Source: Schistocerca nitens (taxonomy: Eukaryota; Arthropoda; Insecta; Orthoptera; Acrididae). Taken from it: a stretch of DNA of 64,000 bases. The DNA is taken from the NCBI RefSeq assembly GCF_023898315.1, contig NC_064621.1, positions 124,161,521 to 124,225,520 of the forward strand, read 5' to 3'. A program made the translations under genes and the position numbers. The notes below the pieces were generated by a model. That model saw nothing but the letters and a program-made list of their open reading frames with translations. It was not told where the DNA came from and searched no databases. Positions within the stretch are counted from its first letter, which is position 1. Each line of letters starts with the position of its first letter. Shown piece by piece: positions 43,900 through 55,515 of this stretch.

Positions 43900-44649
43900 A
43901 ATGATGTATGTTGTGGCATGCCGTGACAGTGGCCACCACCAAATGATTTTCTGTTGTACTTTGACCAGGATAAGTTCACAATCCAATAGGACAAGTCAGA
44001 GAAAATATGAACAATAATGTGATTCCCATATCAACCACACTGCTGATGCTATTCAGAAATACAACCACCAAATATTGCACAGTGCAACTACCGGATCTAC
44101 AACCATGCCATGAGTGTTTCATGATACTTCACTGTTTAAACTATTTGGTTTGACAATATCAGTTCAACCACCCACAAATGGGTCATACCTCAGGCCAGGG
44201 TCCCAGCATACAGCCTGAGCTGCTGTCATTCCACCCAGAATAATTGCCACTTTGATTCGCAACAGTGGACTGTGTATTCACTTCATTTGGTATCTTGGAT
44301 GATAACTCTCATTTTATGATATTAATCTGCCTCTTAGCAGAGCTTGCCAACATTATTAGTGATGTCATCCTTGCACCAACCAAAAGAAACAATTATGAAG
44401 TGACAAAATCCACCTATTTCAACTCTTGTCACACACCCATGACCAACAACTGAAACAGGCAATCTATGATGAACAACTTGCCAACGAAACAGCGTCCCAG
44501 CTATGGCACTGATTACAGATGCTATTTAATGGGAACCTCTTGCCAGATGTGGCATTATGGACTCTATGGATTGTTGAGCTTCCACTGCACCTATGACTTG
44601 GCATGACTACTCACAAGACAGAGCCACTACAAAAGAAGTTATGCCTGGC
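43900..44649 (+). pseudogene. G2 Gypsy gag, left part
   Basis: Decayed plus-strand gag: LLAELANIISDVILAPTKRN and NYEVTKSTYF (44330-44410) resemble the Gypsy gag helix (ADIVSDVIxxPPxxNKYDxLK). Interrupted by I-C, whose TSD is at 44650-44662. Confidence 0.6.
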
Positions 44650-44664
44650 ACACAGAATGTTCTC

Positions 44665-44735
44665 CCCCTGCGGGTTCAGGGGTAAGAATAGGCCCGCGGT
44701 ATTCCTGCCTGTCGTAAGAGGCAACTAAAAGGAGT
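44665..44735 (+). promoter_or_regulatory. 5'-end RNA pseudoknot and hairpin motif of I-C
   Basis: CCCCTG/CAGGGG (44667-44672 with 44679-44684) forms a 6-bp stem whose loop cgggtt can pair with ggcccg (44691-44696), an H-type pseudoknot. Then cggtat, a hairpin TGCC...GGCA (44706-44709 with 44720-44723, loop tgtcgtaaga) and aactaaaagg. The R4-like LINE starts with the same architecture at 58400-58332. Structure is predicted by eye; ribozyme, promoter or translation roles are all possible. Confidence 0.6.
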
Positions 44736-45275
44736 CTCAAACGTTTCGGCATTAATGTGATGGTCCCCTAAGGGGTTTGACCACTACCTTTCAAAATTTT
44801 CTGTTAGTGCGTACCATTTGGGGAAGGACGCCTTACGTGGTGTATTATATATCCATCTTGCCCTAAGATCTGGCACACCCGATATTGTCATGGAGTTGGA
44901 CTTCCATCGAGCTTCCGGCCACATTGGCTGCAGTGTGTTCCGGGTAGCATACATTCCCTCCATTGTGCACTTCCATCTTTGCCCTCGTGATGTACATGGA
45001 TATTTTGACACCCGACATCCAGCACGGTAGCCAGTCCGTTGTGGTGGGGTTGTCATGTACCCTCTTGGTGGTAGCCCCCTGACTACACAGGGATCGCACT
45101 GCTGATGCCTGAGCTGCTACCTCCCCATGTATGCCGAGGAGTAGATGCCTATCCCTCTGGGGCATTGGGACTCCCGGCAAAGGCCATCCTGCCAGGTGGT
45201 CTTTGCTGCGGCTGGGTGGCGCCCGTGGGGAGAGCCCCCGGTCGGAGTGGGTGGCATCAGGGCGGATGACCCGCA

Positions 45276-46785
45276 ATGAAGCGTGGTACATCATCTCTCG
45301 CTGGTGGGCCTCCACCAGCAGTCTCTAAGCGATCGAGGTCTAACCTCAACGGGAAGAAATTTGATCAGAGATCATTTCGCTCCCTGGCCACTCCGTGGGA
45401 GGAACGTCTGGCTAAAGAAGGCAGTGGAGACTATTCACCCCGGTACCTCGTGTGTACGCAGATTGATGGGGAATCGTTTATGTCAACTAAGCCCCAGTTT
45501 TTTGTGGAGCATTTAGAGGACAAATTTGGGGAGGTGGAGGGCTTGTCCAAAATGTGCTCTGGTTCTGTGCTCATCAAAATGGCATCCTCTGCCCAGTCAC
45601 GGATGTTGCTCAATTGTGACAAGTTGGGGGATGTTTCAGTTAGCATCACGCCGCATAAGAGTCTCAACATGGTCCAGGGTATTATATTCCACAGGGATCT
45701 TCTTCTGCAGTCCGACGATGAATTACGCGCCAACCTCGAACGACGAGGTGTTCACTTCATCCGGCGCGTCCATCAGCGTCCGAGGGATAATCAGGTAGCC
45801 ACCAGTGCCTTTATCTTGGCCTTTGAGGGTGATGTCTTACCTGAAAAGATTAAGGTGATGGTTTACCGTTGTGATTTGAAGCCATATATCCCTCCTCCGA
45901 TGCGGTGTTTTAAGTGCTGGAAGTTCAGGCACATGTCATCTCGCTGTTCTTCTGGCGTCACCTGTTGAGATTGTGGCCGTCCTTCCCATCCCGATACTCC
46001 ATGTGCCCCACCTCCTTTCTGTGTTAACTGCGGAGAACACAATTCCCCCTGCTCACGGGACTGTAGGATCTTCCAGAAAGAAAGGAAGATAATGGAATAT
46101 AAGACTCTGGACCGCCTGACCTATGCCGAGGCAAGGCGGAAATATGAACGGCTCCATCCTGTGCCCATGACATCCACCTATGCCGCTGCTGCAACACTGG
46201 TACGATCCTCTCCCGTGTCGTCACATACTGTTGCCTCTCAGCTATGTCAGAATGAACCGGCCCCCTTGGTTGTGGGGGGCACTGCCCCCTCTGTTGCTCC
46301 TGCTCCATCTACTTCAGGAGCAACACCACCCCAACCATCGGGGACATTCGTTCCCCCTTCCCAGCCGGAGAAGTGTGAGACTTCTTCGGCTACTCTAGCC
46401 AGGAAGGGGTCCCTTGGGGCCCTCCCATCCCAGGCTTTGCCCAGTGCCAAAGCGGACACCCGCAAATTTTTGAGACAACAACCAGTCACTGGTCACTGGT
46501 CATAGGTCTTCACGGTCGTCGTCCGTCCCTGAGACTGACCCAGTGGGGCCCTCCCAGCCAAACCCTCCAAAGGCACAGTGTGCAAAGCAGTTGAAGAAAA
46601 AGGCTCCCAAGCATCCTGACATTGCGGTGGCACCTGTCCCACCGCAACCTTCCAACTCTGCGTCTGAGGATGAGGTGGAGATTCTGGCGTCCGCTGAGGA
46701 CCTCGATCTCGCCGGTCCCTCCGACGCCATAGAAAGCACTAGCACAGGTGCTCAATCGGAGGCAGCAGGTGACCGAGCGACATAA
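45276..46785 (+). pseudogene. I-C ORF1 (gag-like nucleic-acid-binding protein)
   Basis: About 500 codons. The N-terminal basic region leads to EHLEDKFGEVEGLSKM (45507), a conserved domain SLNMVQGIIFHRDLLLQSDD and TSAFILAFEGDVLPEKIKVM (45800-45860), then three Cys-rich knuckles CFKCWKFRHMSSRC, C.DCGRPSHPDTPC and CVNCGEHNSPC (45907-46060) and a Pro/Ser-rich C-terminus. It should coat the element RNA. One in-frame TGA at 45966-45968 replaces the CGA seen by frame logic (C-R-DCG), and a tandem tcactgg repeat near 46483-46502 shifts the frame before the final segment (46543-46785). ORF2 starts 36 nt downstream. Confidence 0.88.
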
Positions 46786-46820
46786 TCTGCCTTCCCAGTC
46801 CCATCACGCCTTTCCCATCC

Positions 46821-49800
46821 ATGGACAATATCATCCTCCAGTGGAACTGCAGCGGTTTCTTCCACCATCTAGCTGAGCTCCGCCAACTTCTCAGCCTTCA
46901 CCCTTTCTTCTGCATTGCTATTCAGGAAACTTGGTTTCCAGCAATGCGAACCCCCACCCTCTGTGGCTATTGGGGTTATTATAAGAACCGGGCAGCTTAT
47001 GAAAGGGTGTCTGGTGGCGTTTGCATATATGTCCTTAACTCTCTTCACAGCGAGTCTGTCCCTCTACAAACACATTTAGAGGCTGTCGCTGTTCGGGTGT
47101 GGACGCCACAGGCTGTTACCGTCTGCAGTCTTTACCTTCCACCGGATGATGATGTTGCGCAGCATGTCCTGGCTGCGCTGATAGCCCAATTGCCGCCCCC
47201 TTTCCTGTTACTGGGCGACTTCAACGCCCATAACCCTCTGTGGGGTGGGTCGGTGGCGACAGGTCGAGGCGCCACCATTGAGCATTTATTGGCGCAGCTC
47301 GATCTTTCGCTTTTAAATGATGGTTCCTTCACACACTTCAGCGTGGTGCATGGCATGTACTCCGCCATCGACCTTTCGATTTGCAGCTCTAGCCTCTTAC
47401 CGTCTGTTGACTGGAGTGTGCATGACGACCTGTGTGGTAGTGACCACTTTCCGATCTTTCTGTCACTGCCACAGCATCAGTCTTCTGGGCGGCCTTGCAG
47501 GTGGGCCATGAATAAGGCTGACTGGGACTTGTTTTCCTCCACTGCTGCTATTGAGCCTCTCTCTAGTGATGACATTGATGCGGTGGTTCAATCGGTCACC
47601 ACTGGCATCGTTACTGCCGCCGAATCTGCTATTCCCCGTTCTTCTGGGTCCCCTCGGCGGCGGACTGTGCCTTGGTGGTCGCCTGAGATCGCTGAAGCGA
47701 TTAAAGATCGCCGGCGGGTGCTCCAGCGTCACAAGCGACATCCCTCCATCGAAAACCTTATCGCCTTCAAACAGCTGCGTGCGCGAGCCCGCCGCCTTAT
47801 CCGCCAAAGCAAGCAGGAATGCTGGGAGCGGTATGTGTCCACCATTGGCCTCCATGTCTCTCCATCGCAGGTCTGGGCCAAGATCCAACGCCTCTTTGGC
47901 TATCGGACCCCTGTCAGCGTCCCTGTGCTCTCACTGAATGGAGCAGTTTGTACAGACTCCGACAAAATTGCCAACAGCTTGGCAGACCATTTTGCTCTGA
48001 GTTCCGCTTCTTCCAATTACCCACTGGCCTTCCGCCCCATTAAAGAGCGGATGGAATGTTGGAGCCTTTCTTTTTGCACCCACCATTCTGAATCCTACAA
48101 TGCTCCATTCAGTGAGTGGGAATTTCATGGTGCGCTTGCCGCTTGCCCTGATACCGCTCCTGGGCCAGATCGCATCCACTGTCAGATGCTGAAACACCTA
48201 TCAGTGGACTGCCAGCGACGGCTCCTCGACCTTTACAACCGCATTTGGGTCAAGGGTGAGTTTCCGTCACCATGGCAGAAAAGTATTGTTATCCCCATTC
48301 TGAAACCTGGGAAGAACCCTTTGCAGGTGGACAGCTACCACCCCATTAGCCTCACCAACGTTCTTTGCAAGTTGCTTGAACATATGGTGAGCTGGCGGTT
48401 GAACTGGGTACTGGAGTCACGGGGCCTTCTGACTCCATCTCAGGGTGGGTTCCGTAAAGGCTGCTCCGCCGACGACAATCTGGTGAGCCTGGAGTCGGCC
48501 ATCCGTACTGCCTTTGCCCGCCGTCAGCACCTGGACGCTGTCTTTTTCGACATGCAGAAGGCGTACGATACGACATGGCGTCATCACATCCTTTCTACGC
48601 TTCATGGATGGGGTCTTCGGGGCCCTCTGCCGATCTTTATCCGCAATTTTCTGTCGTATCGTACCTTCCGCATGCAAGTCGCGGCCTCCCATAGTTCCTC
48701 CCGAGTCCAGGAGAACGGTGTGCCCCAGGGATCTGTTTTAAGTGTCTGCCTGTTTTTAATAGCCATTAACAGGCTCGCTGCAGCGGTGGGGACGTCTGTC
48801 TTAGCGTCCCTGTATGCTGATGACTTCTGCCTTTACTACAGCTCTATTGGCATTGCAACTGCTGAACGTCAGCTACAGGGCGCTATCCATAAGGCACAGT
48901 CTTGGGCTGCAGCACATGGCTTTCAGTTTTCGGCTGCCAAGACCTGCGTTATGCATTTCTGCCAGCGACCCACTGTTCACTCGGAGCCGCGGCTTTATCT
49001 TGATGACGAACTTCTTGCTGTGGTTGAGACACACAGGTTTTTGGGTGTAGTTTTTGATGCCCGGTTGACTTGGCTGCCTCATATTCGGCAGCTTAAACAG
49101 ATGTGTTGGGGGCATCTAAACGCTCTGCGATGCTTGAGCCACACCAGGTGGGGCGCCAACTGATCTACTCTCCTACGGCTCTACCAGGCGTTAATCCAGT
49201 CTCGTCTGGATTATGGGAGCCTGGCTTATGGCTCAGCATCCCCATCTGCGCTGCGGGTACTAGACCCTATCCTCCACAGTGGGATACGCCTTGCCACTGG
49301 TGCCTTCTGGACCAGCCCTGTGGACAGCATACTAGTGGAGGCAGGTGTCCCTCCCCTGCGGTTACGGCGCCAACGTTCGCTGGCCGTTTATGCTGCCCAT
49401 GTTTTCAGCTTGCCCAGGCATCCTAACTACCGTCTACTATTCCCACCGTCACACGTCCATCTGCCAGAACGTCGGCCCAGGGCTGGATGTACGATCGCGG
49501 TCTGTGTCAGCGAGCTTCTCTCTGGGCTTGGGGCTTTACCTCTTCCGCCTCCTTTCCGGGCACCTCTGTGTACACCCCTGTGGTGTGTGCCTCGCCCTCG
49601 CCTTCAGCTGGAATTGGCACAGGGCCCAAAGAAGTCAGTCTCTCTGGAGGCCTTCTGCCACCGCTTTCTTTCTATCCTCGCAACGTATCAGGGCTCTGGC
49701 ATTGTTTACACTGACGGCTCGATGGTTGCTGGTCGTGTCGGTTATGCGCTCACTCTAGGGGACCATTCCGAACAATGTTCCTTGCCGGCTGGCTGCAGCG

Positions 49801-50504
49801 TTTACACTGCTGAGCTGGTCACCATCGTTTGAGCCCTAGAGTATATCCACTCCTGCTCAGATGAGTCCTTCGTGATCTGTAGCAATTCCCTGAGCGGTTT
49901 ACGAGCTCTCGACCAGTGTTTCCCTCATTCTTGTCTGGTGATGGCTATCCATAAGTCCCTGCATACTCTAGCGCGTTGCGACCGCTCTGTGGTCTTCGTG
50001 TGGACCCCAGGCCATGGTGGGATACCTGGCAATGAGAATGTTGACCGTCTGGCGAAAGAGGTGACCAGTACACCATCTCTGGACATTGGCCTCCCGGAGA
50101 CAGATTTGCGAGCGTTCCTATGCAGCAAAATTCTGGACCTTTGGGACACTGAATGGCGCGCCCTGCCTTCACAAAACAAACTTCGGGCCATCAAGGAGGC
50201 TACCGGTGTGTGGAGCTCCTCCTTGCGGGTCTCTCGCAAGGAGTCTATTGTCCTCTGCCGGCTGCACATTGGGCACACATGGATGACGCACGGCCACCTA
50301 TTGCGACATGAGGACCCATCTTTATGTCGCTGCGGCTCTGTTTTGATGGTGGTCCATATTTTATTGGACTGTCCACTTTTAGCTGTGCTCAGGCAGTCGT
50401 TCGCACTGCCTGACACGCTCCCTGCCCTTTTAACAGATGACTCTGCTATGGCTGACTTAGTTTTACGTTTTATTTGGGCAGGGGGTTTTTCTCATTTAAT
50501 CTGA
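46821..50504 (+). pseudogene. I-C ORF2: endonuclease-RT-RNase H polyprotein with two stops
   Basis: 1,227 codons in one frame. EN residues 1-230: ILQWNCSGFF, catalytic QETWFP (about 36), LLGDFNAHNPLWGG (about 135), GSDHFPIFL (about 213). RT 430-770: YHPISLTNVLCKLLEHM, QGGFRKGCSADD, FFDMQKAYDTTW, GVPQGSVLS, SLYADDFCLYY (YADD at 48813-48824). RNase H from VYTDGS (49702), YTAELV, and HGGIPGNENVDRLAKE (50014-50060). A C/H-rich tail LCRLHIGHTWMTHGHLLRHE follows. In-frame stops are TGA at 49161-49163 and 49830-49832, each explained by CGA to TGA. The RNase H Asp normally in ICTDS reads ICSNS, so this site looks inactivated. No frameshifts. Confidence 0.93.
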
Positions 50505-50825
50505 GTGTTTCTGTTTTATTTTATTGTTTTGTGTTGATTCTGGCCTTTGGCCTACGATTTTAAACTGATTTTTTAATGTGTTTCTAAGTAGTTGGCTTTT
50601 CCTTTTTTATTTCTATGGTCGGCCAACCACTGTCACACTCTGTGTGATTTTAGTTCGTTTTTCTGGTCTTTGTCTAAGTTTCTCTTGTTCTGTCTCGTCT
50701 GTGATCTATTCTGTTAATCGTTTTTATTCTCTGTGGGTGTTTTTAGTATTTGGAAAAAGGGACCGATGACTGTAGCAGTCTGGCCCCTTTAATCCCACAA
50801 ACCAACCAACGAACACAGAATGTTC

Positions 50826-51180
50826 ACTGTGCTACAGCATAGACAACACATCAATGCTGTGAACAGTAAAATGCTGCATCTCAGCCAAATGCCGCTCACA
50901 CCAAACTGCTTTGACCTGTGCCAGAAATGCATGATGGTGATGTGACTGCACCCAGGCAGGACACTGACCTGTGCAATACACGTACCACTGTTGTCCCAGA
51001 TGGCAATGATGCACCACTTCAAGGTCACAGAGTTATTGGTATAATGCTCAGTTTAGTGGCACTGCATGGAACTGGCAGCCCACTGCGACTACTACAGCTC
51101 CTCCAAGCTCCAAATGTAGGATGCAGTGAGTGCACTGACCCATGCTGACACACCAAGCCGCCAATGCCCACAACAAATGG
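50826..51180 (+). pseudogene. G2 gag, right part
   Basis: Decayed gag sequence after the I-C TSD. Only weak coding remains. Assigned because it joins the left gag to the protease and RT that follow in the same orientation. Confidence 0.5.
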
Positions 51181-52205
51181 AATAAATATCATCTGCACAA
51201 CTTCCTCCATTCGGAGAAAGACTCTACTGAAACATGTAAATACTTCCTTGTTGCTGTAGGGTCAGACATCGGTGTAGTACTGAAGGCTGCAAATGCAACA
51301 CTATTTGGTGCAACATCTCTACATTTCTCCACTGCAAATGACCCATCTATCAACATACATGGAACCACTAACTTTACCTTGGAATTAAGCTCCGACCAAC
51401 AATTTCCATGGAACTTCTTCATTACAGATGTGAGTGTACCAGTGGGAGGAATTGACTGCCTGGGGCACTTTCACCTTTCACTTGATTCAAAAACTGCAGC
51501 ACTACCACATCACAACACCAGACAATTCACCTTTCCCTCCTTCTCTGTCAGAAACTACCTCATACACGATGCATGACAGTTATCCTATCCCAGATATTCA
51601 AGATATTACACACCCTCTCAAAGGTGCCACTATTTTCAGCATCATTAATTGCAAGAAAGCTCACCTCCAAATACCTATTACTCCAGATGACGTCTCAAAG
51701 ACTGCAATAATAATACCTTTTGGGCTCTTTAAGTTCCTTTTCTTGTCTTATGGTTTAAAGAATACAGCTCAAACTTGGTAACAGTTCATCAACAGGATCA
51801 TATTCAAATTCAGTTTCTGTTATGCTTACCTGGATGCTATTCTGCTACTTTCAGCCACCCCATATGATCACAAATGACATCTGGAACTAGTTCTCCCTGC
51901 TCTGCTGGACACAGACATGGTCATGAATGAGGATGTATCACAATAACAAAATAATGAAGTGACCTTCTGTGGACATGTACTGAATGCAACAAGAATTAAA
52001 CCCACCTAGAATGGGTGGAACTCTTTATGCAACCACCTCCATAGAATTACCAAGAACTAAGCCACTTTCTAGGCTTTATAAAATTCTATCAGCACATGCA
52101 GCAGCAGTAGGGCTGCTCTCACAGACGTTCTTTCTGTGCTGAATACACAAAGAAATAGGACATTAGAATGGACTGTCAAAATGCAAAAAGCATTCAGAGT
52201 AGCCA
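51181..52205 (+). pseudogene. G2 Gypsy protease and reverse transcriptase
   Basis: Protease-like block FLVAVGSDIGVVLKAANATL (51247-51306; DTG replaced by AVGS) and NFTLELSSDQQFPWNFFITD, ending GHFHLSL. RT: YPIPDIQDITHPLKGATIFS (51571-51630), KAHLQIPITPDDVSKTAIII, PFGLFKFLFLSYGL, AYLDAILLLS (YLDD to YLDA, about 51825-51850) and FRVAKE at 52188-52205. It is a decayed Ty3/Gypsy pol. The sequence stops at the left breakpoint of the inversion. Confidence 0.85.
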
Positions 52206-52211
52206 AAGAAA
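52204..52211. repeat. inversion junction microhomology, left (caaagaaa)
   Basis: The same octamer is present in inverted orientation at 55516-55523 (tttctttg), where the segment rejoins R4 sequence. Confidence 0.6.
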
Positions 52212-53064
52212 ACACTACATGGCAAGCACCCGTATCATCTAACACAGCCACACATCGATCAAGACGCATCCAACACATGGCTAAGAAAAGGCAATATATA
52301 CAGTGAGACGGAAGGATTCACGATTGCAATACAGGATCAAACAATAAACACCAGATATTACAGCAAGCATATTATTAAAGATCCCAATACCACAACAGAT
52401 AAATGCAGACTTTGCAAACAACAAATAGAAACAGTAGATCACATCACAAGTGGATGTACAATACTAGCAAATACAGAATACCCCAGAAGACATGACAATG
52501 TAGCAAAAATAATACATCAACAGCTTGCCTTACAACATAAACTTATAAAACAACATGTTCCCACATACAAGTATGCACCACAAAATGTACTGGAATACAA
52601 ATTATACTGGAACAGAACCATTATAACAGATAAAACAACACCACATAATAAACCTGACATCATACTCACCAATAAAAAGAAGAAATTAACACAACTAATC
52701 GAAATATCCATACCCAATACAACAAATATACAGAAGAAAACAGGAGAAAAAACTGAAAAATACATCCAACTGGCTGAGGAAGTCAAGGACATGTGGCATC
52801 AGGATAAAGTTGACATTATACCAATTATACTATCAACTACAGGAGTCATACCACACAATATCCACCAGTACATCAATGCAATACAGCTACATCCAAACTT
52901 ATATATACAACTACAGAAATCTGTAATTATTGACACTTGTTCAATTACCCAAAAGTTCCTAAATGCAATGTAACATATACCGTACAGTTAAAAGGAAGTC
53001 ACGCTTGATCAAGGTCCGCGTCACCTTCATTTTTAACCAGACATAATGTCTGAGACAAGAAAGA
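52212..53064 (+). pseudogene. R4/Dong-like LINE, C-terminal half with restriction-like endonuclease
   Basis: TLHGKHPYHLTQPHIDQDAS then TWLRKGNIYSETEGF (52210-52320), a zinc motif KCRLC...DHITSGC (52401-52460) and YPRRHDNVAK, a PD-(D/E)xK endonuclease segment KPDIILTNKKKKLTQLIEIS (52648-52710) and a C-terminus ending KFLNAM (52973). This RLE domain is C-terminal in R2/R4-type elements and cleaves the target. The 3' UTR has a small cagacataatgtctg hairpin and ends directly at an (AAT)n run. The frame is uninterrupted. The missing N-terminal half is on the other strand at 55524-58400. Confidence 0.85.

Positions 53065-53110
<46 letters not shown>
53065..53110. repeat. (AAT)n at the R4/LINE-J junction, 3' side
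   Basis: About 15 aat units between the R4 3' end and LINE-J coding sequence. R4/Dong-type LINEs are known to favour TAA-type repeats. Confidence 0.95.
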
Positions 53111-55254
53111 GAAACAAGAGTTGGATTACACCAGCTATAAAAATCTCTTGCAAACATAAAAGAATACTCCACATGTTATGTAAACAAAGTAGTGACTCCC
53201 CCCAACTAACAGAATACTATAAAAACAACACATGTATCCTAAGAAGAGTGATAAGACAAGCAAAAAGGATGCAGAATGATGAGTACATTGACAAATCCAG
53301 CAATAAAGTTAAAGCAATGTGGAATATCATAAAAAGGGAAAGAGGGGAAATGAAAGCTTCACACACGAACATAGAAATCAAACTCCACAATGAATCTATA
53401 TCTAATCCCGAAGTTGTGGTGGACTCATTCAACAATTTCTTTACAAGCGTAGCTGAAAAACTGGTCCAAAATAATCCTAACACAAATTACCAACCAGCAA
53501 ACCAAAAATATCACACATGTGCAGAGTCAATTTTCATTACCAAAGTCACTGAAAATGATATTGCAAAAGCCCTCAGAGAGTTAAAAAATTCATATTCAGC
53601 TGGAACTGATGGTATCCCAGCAGCTGTAATCAAAAATTGTGAACACACAATTGCTGAACCATTAACTCACCTCTGTGACTGTTCTTTTCAGGCAGGTATC
53701 TTCCCTGAAGCTCTGAAACTTTCTAAAGTGATTCCTGTCTTCAAAAAAGGTGATAATAAAGATATGAATAACTACAGGCCTATCTCAATCTCATCCTGCT
53801 TTACTAAAGTTTTTGAAAAAATAATGTCCAAAAAATGATGGACTTCATTGAAAAAAAGAAAGATTTACTAAGTTTAGCTCAACATGGTTTCAGAAGCAAC
53901 AAATCTACTGAAACTGCGGTATATGATTGCATAAATACGCTTTTAGAACTGTTAGATAGAAAACAACCCATAACAGGCATATTTCTGGATCTGTCAAAGG
54001 CTTTTGACACTGTTGACCACAAAATATTACTGGAAAAATTAGAACACTACGGTATCAGAGGAATTGCAAACAACTGGATTGCTACATTCCTAACCAATCG
54101 GATGCAGAGAGTCAGCATGAAATATACTAATAGACAAAGCAACTCAATAACCGAAATACTATCAAGTAATAAAACTGTAAAGCAAGGTGTTCCACAGCGC
54201 TCAGTATTGGGACCCCTACTTTTCCTCCTGTATATTAATGACTTGAGCATGAATGTTGATGCACACAAAACAATAATATTTGCTGATGACACAACTGTAC
54301 TCCTCAAAGGGGAGAATACAGAGGCTGTGCAAAAAGCTGTGAACTTGGCTACTGACCGACTTAGCAACTGGGCAAAAATCAACAGATTAACTATCAACAC
54401 CGAAAAGACAGCTTCCATGAACTTCCACACAACACAAAATGCAAATTCCTCTCAGCCATCTGTCACTATAAATAACCAGTCAATAGATACCGACACTGTT
54501 TTCAAATTCCTAGGTCTGTGGGTTCAAGATAACCTGAAATGGAATACACATACAGGAAAGGTAAATGCCAGGATTTGTACTGGCTGTTATGCATTGAGTG
54601 TACTTAAAACATGTGCTAGCCTGAAAACATTAACCAGTGCATACTACGCTTACATACAAGCCCACCTAAAATATGGTGTAATATTCTGGGGAAATGCTCC
54701 AACTGCTCTGAGCACATTCAGAATTCAGAAGAGAGCAATGAGGATTATTACTGGGAGCAAACCCAGAGACTCCTGCAAACCCATCTTCAGAAAGTTGGAA
54801 ATCCTTACACTGCCTTGCCTCTACATTCTTGAGACTTTAAAATTCTTCAGAAAACACATAGTGCCACCTGACCCCAGAGTCGTAAAAAATAATGAAATAC
54901 ATGAACACAACACCAGGAAAAACGCAAACCTGCATGTTATACGTACAAACACTCAACTGTGTAAAAAGGGATTTTTCCACATGGGCATCCAACTGTTCAA
55001 CAATATTCCCACTAGTATTAAGTCCATCGAAGACAACATAAAATTTAGCATAGCCGTGAAGTCATATTTGTTGTGTCACTGTTTTTACTCTGTAAACGAA
55101 TACTTAGAACAGTAATCTTGCTGTTTGTGTTAAATTGAAAACATTGAGCAATATAATACATTAGGATACTATAGGCTTATGTTAATATATGTTAACAATG
55201 TTAAATGATATTTTCCAACATCTGCAACACACTGTGTACCATCAGATCACATGG
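53111..55254 (+). pseudogene. LINE-J: Jockey/CR1-like LINE, RT half
   Basis: It begins NKSWITPAIKISCKHKRILH in the connector after the endonuclease, then the RT: LRELKNSYSAGTDGIPAAVI (53575), SKVIPVFKKGDNKDMNNYRP (53730), a frameshift near 53830, LAQHGFRSNKSTETAVYDCI, IFLDLSKAFDTVDHKILLEK, GVPQRSVLGPLLFLLYINDL (canonical Gly replaced by Arg) and FADDTTVLLKG (54280-54310). Thumb: NTDTVFKFLGLWVQDNLKW-like region. It ends at 55115 with a 3' UTR. Only one frameshift breaks it, so it is moderately young. Its endonuclease half is inverted at 58431-59330. Confidence 0.88.
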
Positions 55255-55278
55255 AATAAATAAATAAATAAATAAATA
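55255..55278 (+). repeat. (AAATA/AATA)n 3' tail of LINE-J
   Basis: aataaataaataaataaata directly after the LINE-J 3' UTR (catggaataaat), typical of Jockey/CR1-group tails. Confidence 0.85.
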
Positions 55279-55515
55279 GCAACACGTAGATGACAAATGT
55301 CCATTGTATGTTGTGTTCTGAGATTGCGATGATAACCATTTGGACTGCTAGACAGTGAAATTCTTTTTTTTTTTTCTTTTCTTTTTTTGTAGAAGAAATA
55401 AAGTGTTTGTACTTAGCCAGCCATAACTTCTCGTAAGACCACTCTGAGTGCTTTATCACTAGCGTCTGTTGCAACAGTGAGTTGAGCACTGGATACTGCA
55501 TGCAGCACAATTTAC
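55279..55515 (-). pseudogene. G2 RNase H fragment carried inside the inversion
   Basis: On the minus strand: IVLHAVSSAQLTVATDASDK and ALRVVLREVMAG (55508-55415), the Gypsy RNase H start, and QSKWLSSQSQNTTYNGHLSS (about 55345-55285), its end region. Read in that orientation it continues the plus-strand RT that stops at 52205, showing the segment has been flipped. Confidence 0.7.

Larger units (their letters stand above)
44663..50812 (+). mobile_element. I-C: near-intact full-length I-clade LINE with 13-bp TSD
   Basis: 6,150 bp bounded by identical acacagaatgttc at 44650-44662 and 50813-50825. Order: structured 5' UTR (44663-45275), ORF1 with CCHC knuckles, ORF2 with EN, RT, RNase H and a Cys/His C-terminus, and a 3' UTR ending tttaatcccacaaaccaacc. 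ORF2 carries only two in-frame stops; ORF1 one stop and one frameshift. It lies inside the gag of G2. Confidence 0.95.

Noticed and set aside
44665..44735. HDV-like ribozyme at the LINE 5' end
   Set aside because: The strand order is an H-type pseudoknot followed by a hairpin; no P3 hairpin or P2 return strand can be placed, so only an unspecified RNA structure is claimed.
52959..53174. poly-Leu membrane protein on the minus strand
   Set aside because: Translation artefact of the (AAT)n microsatellite.
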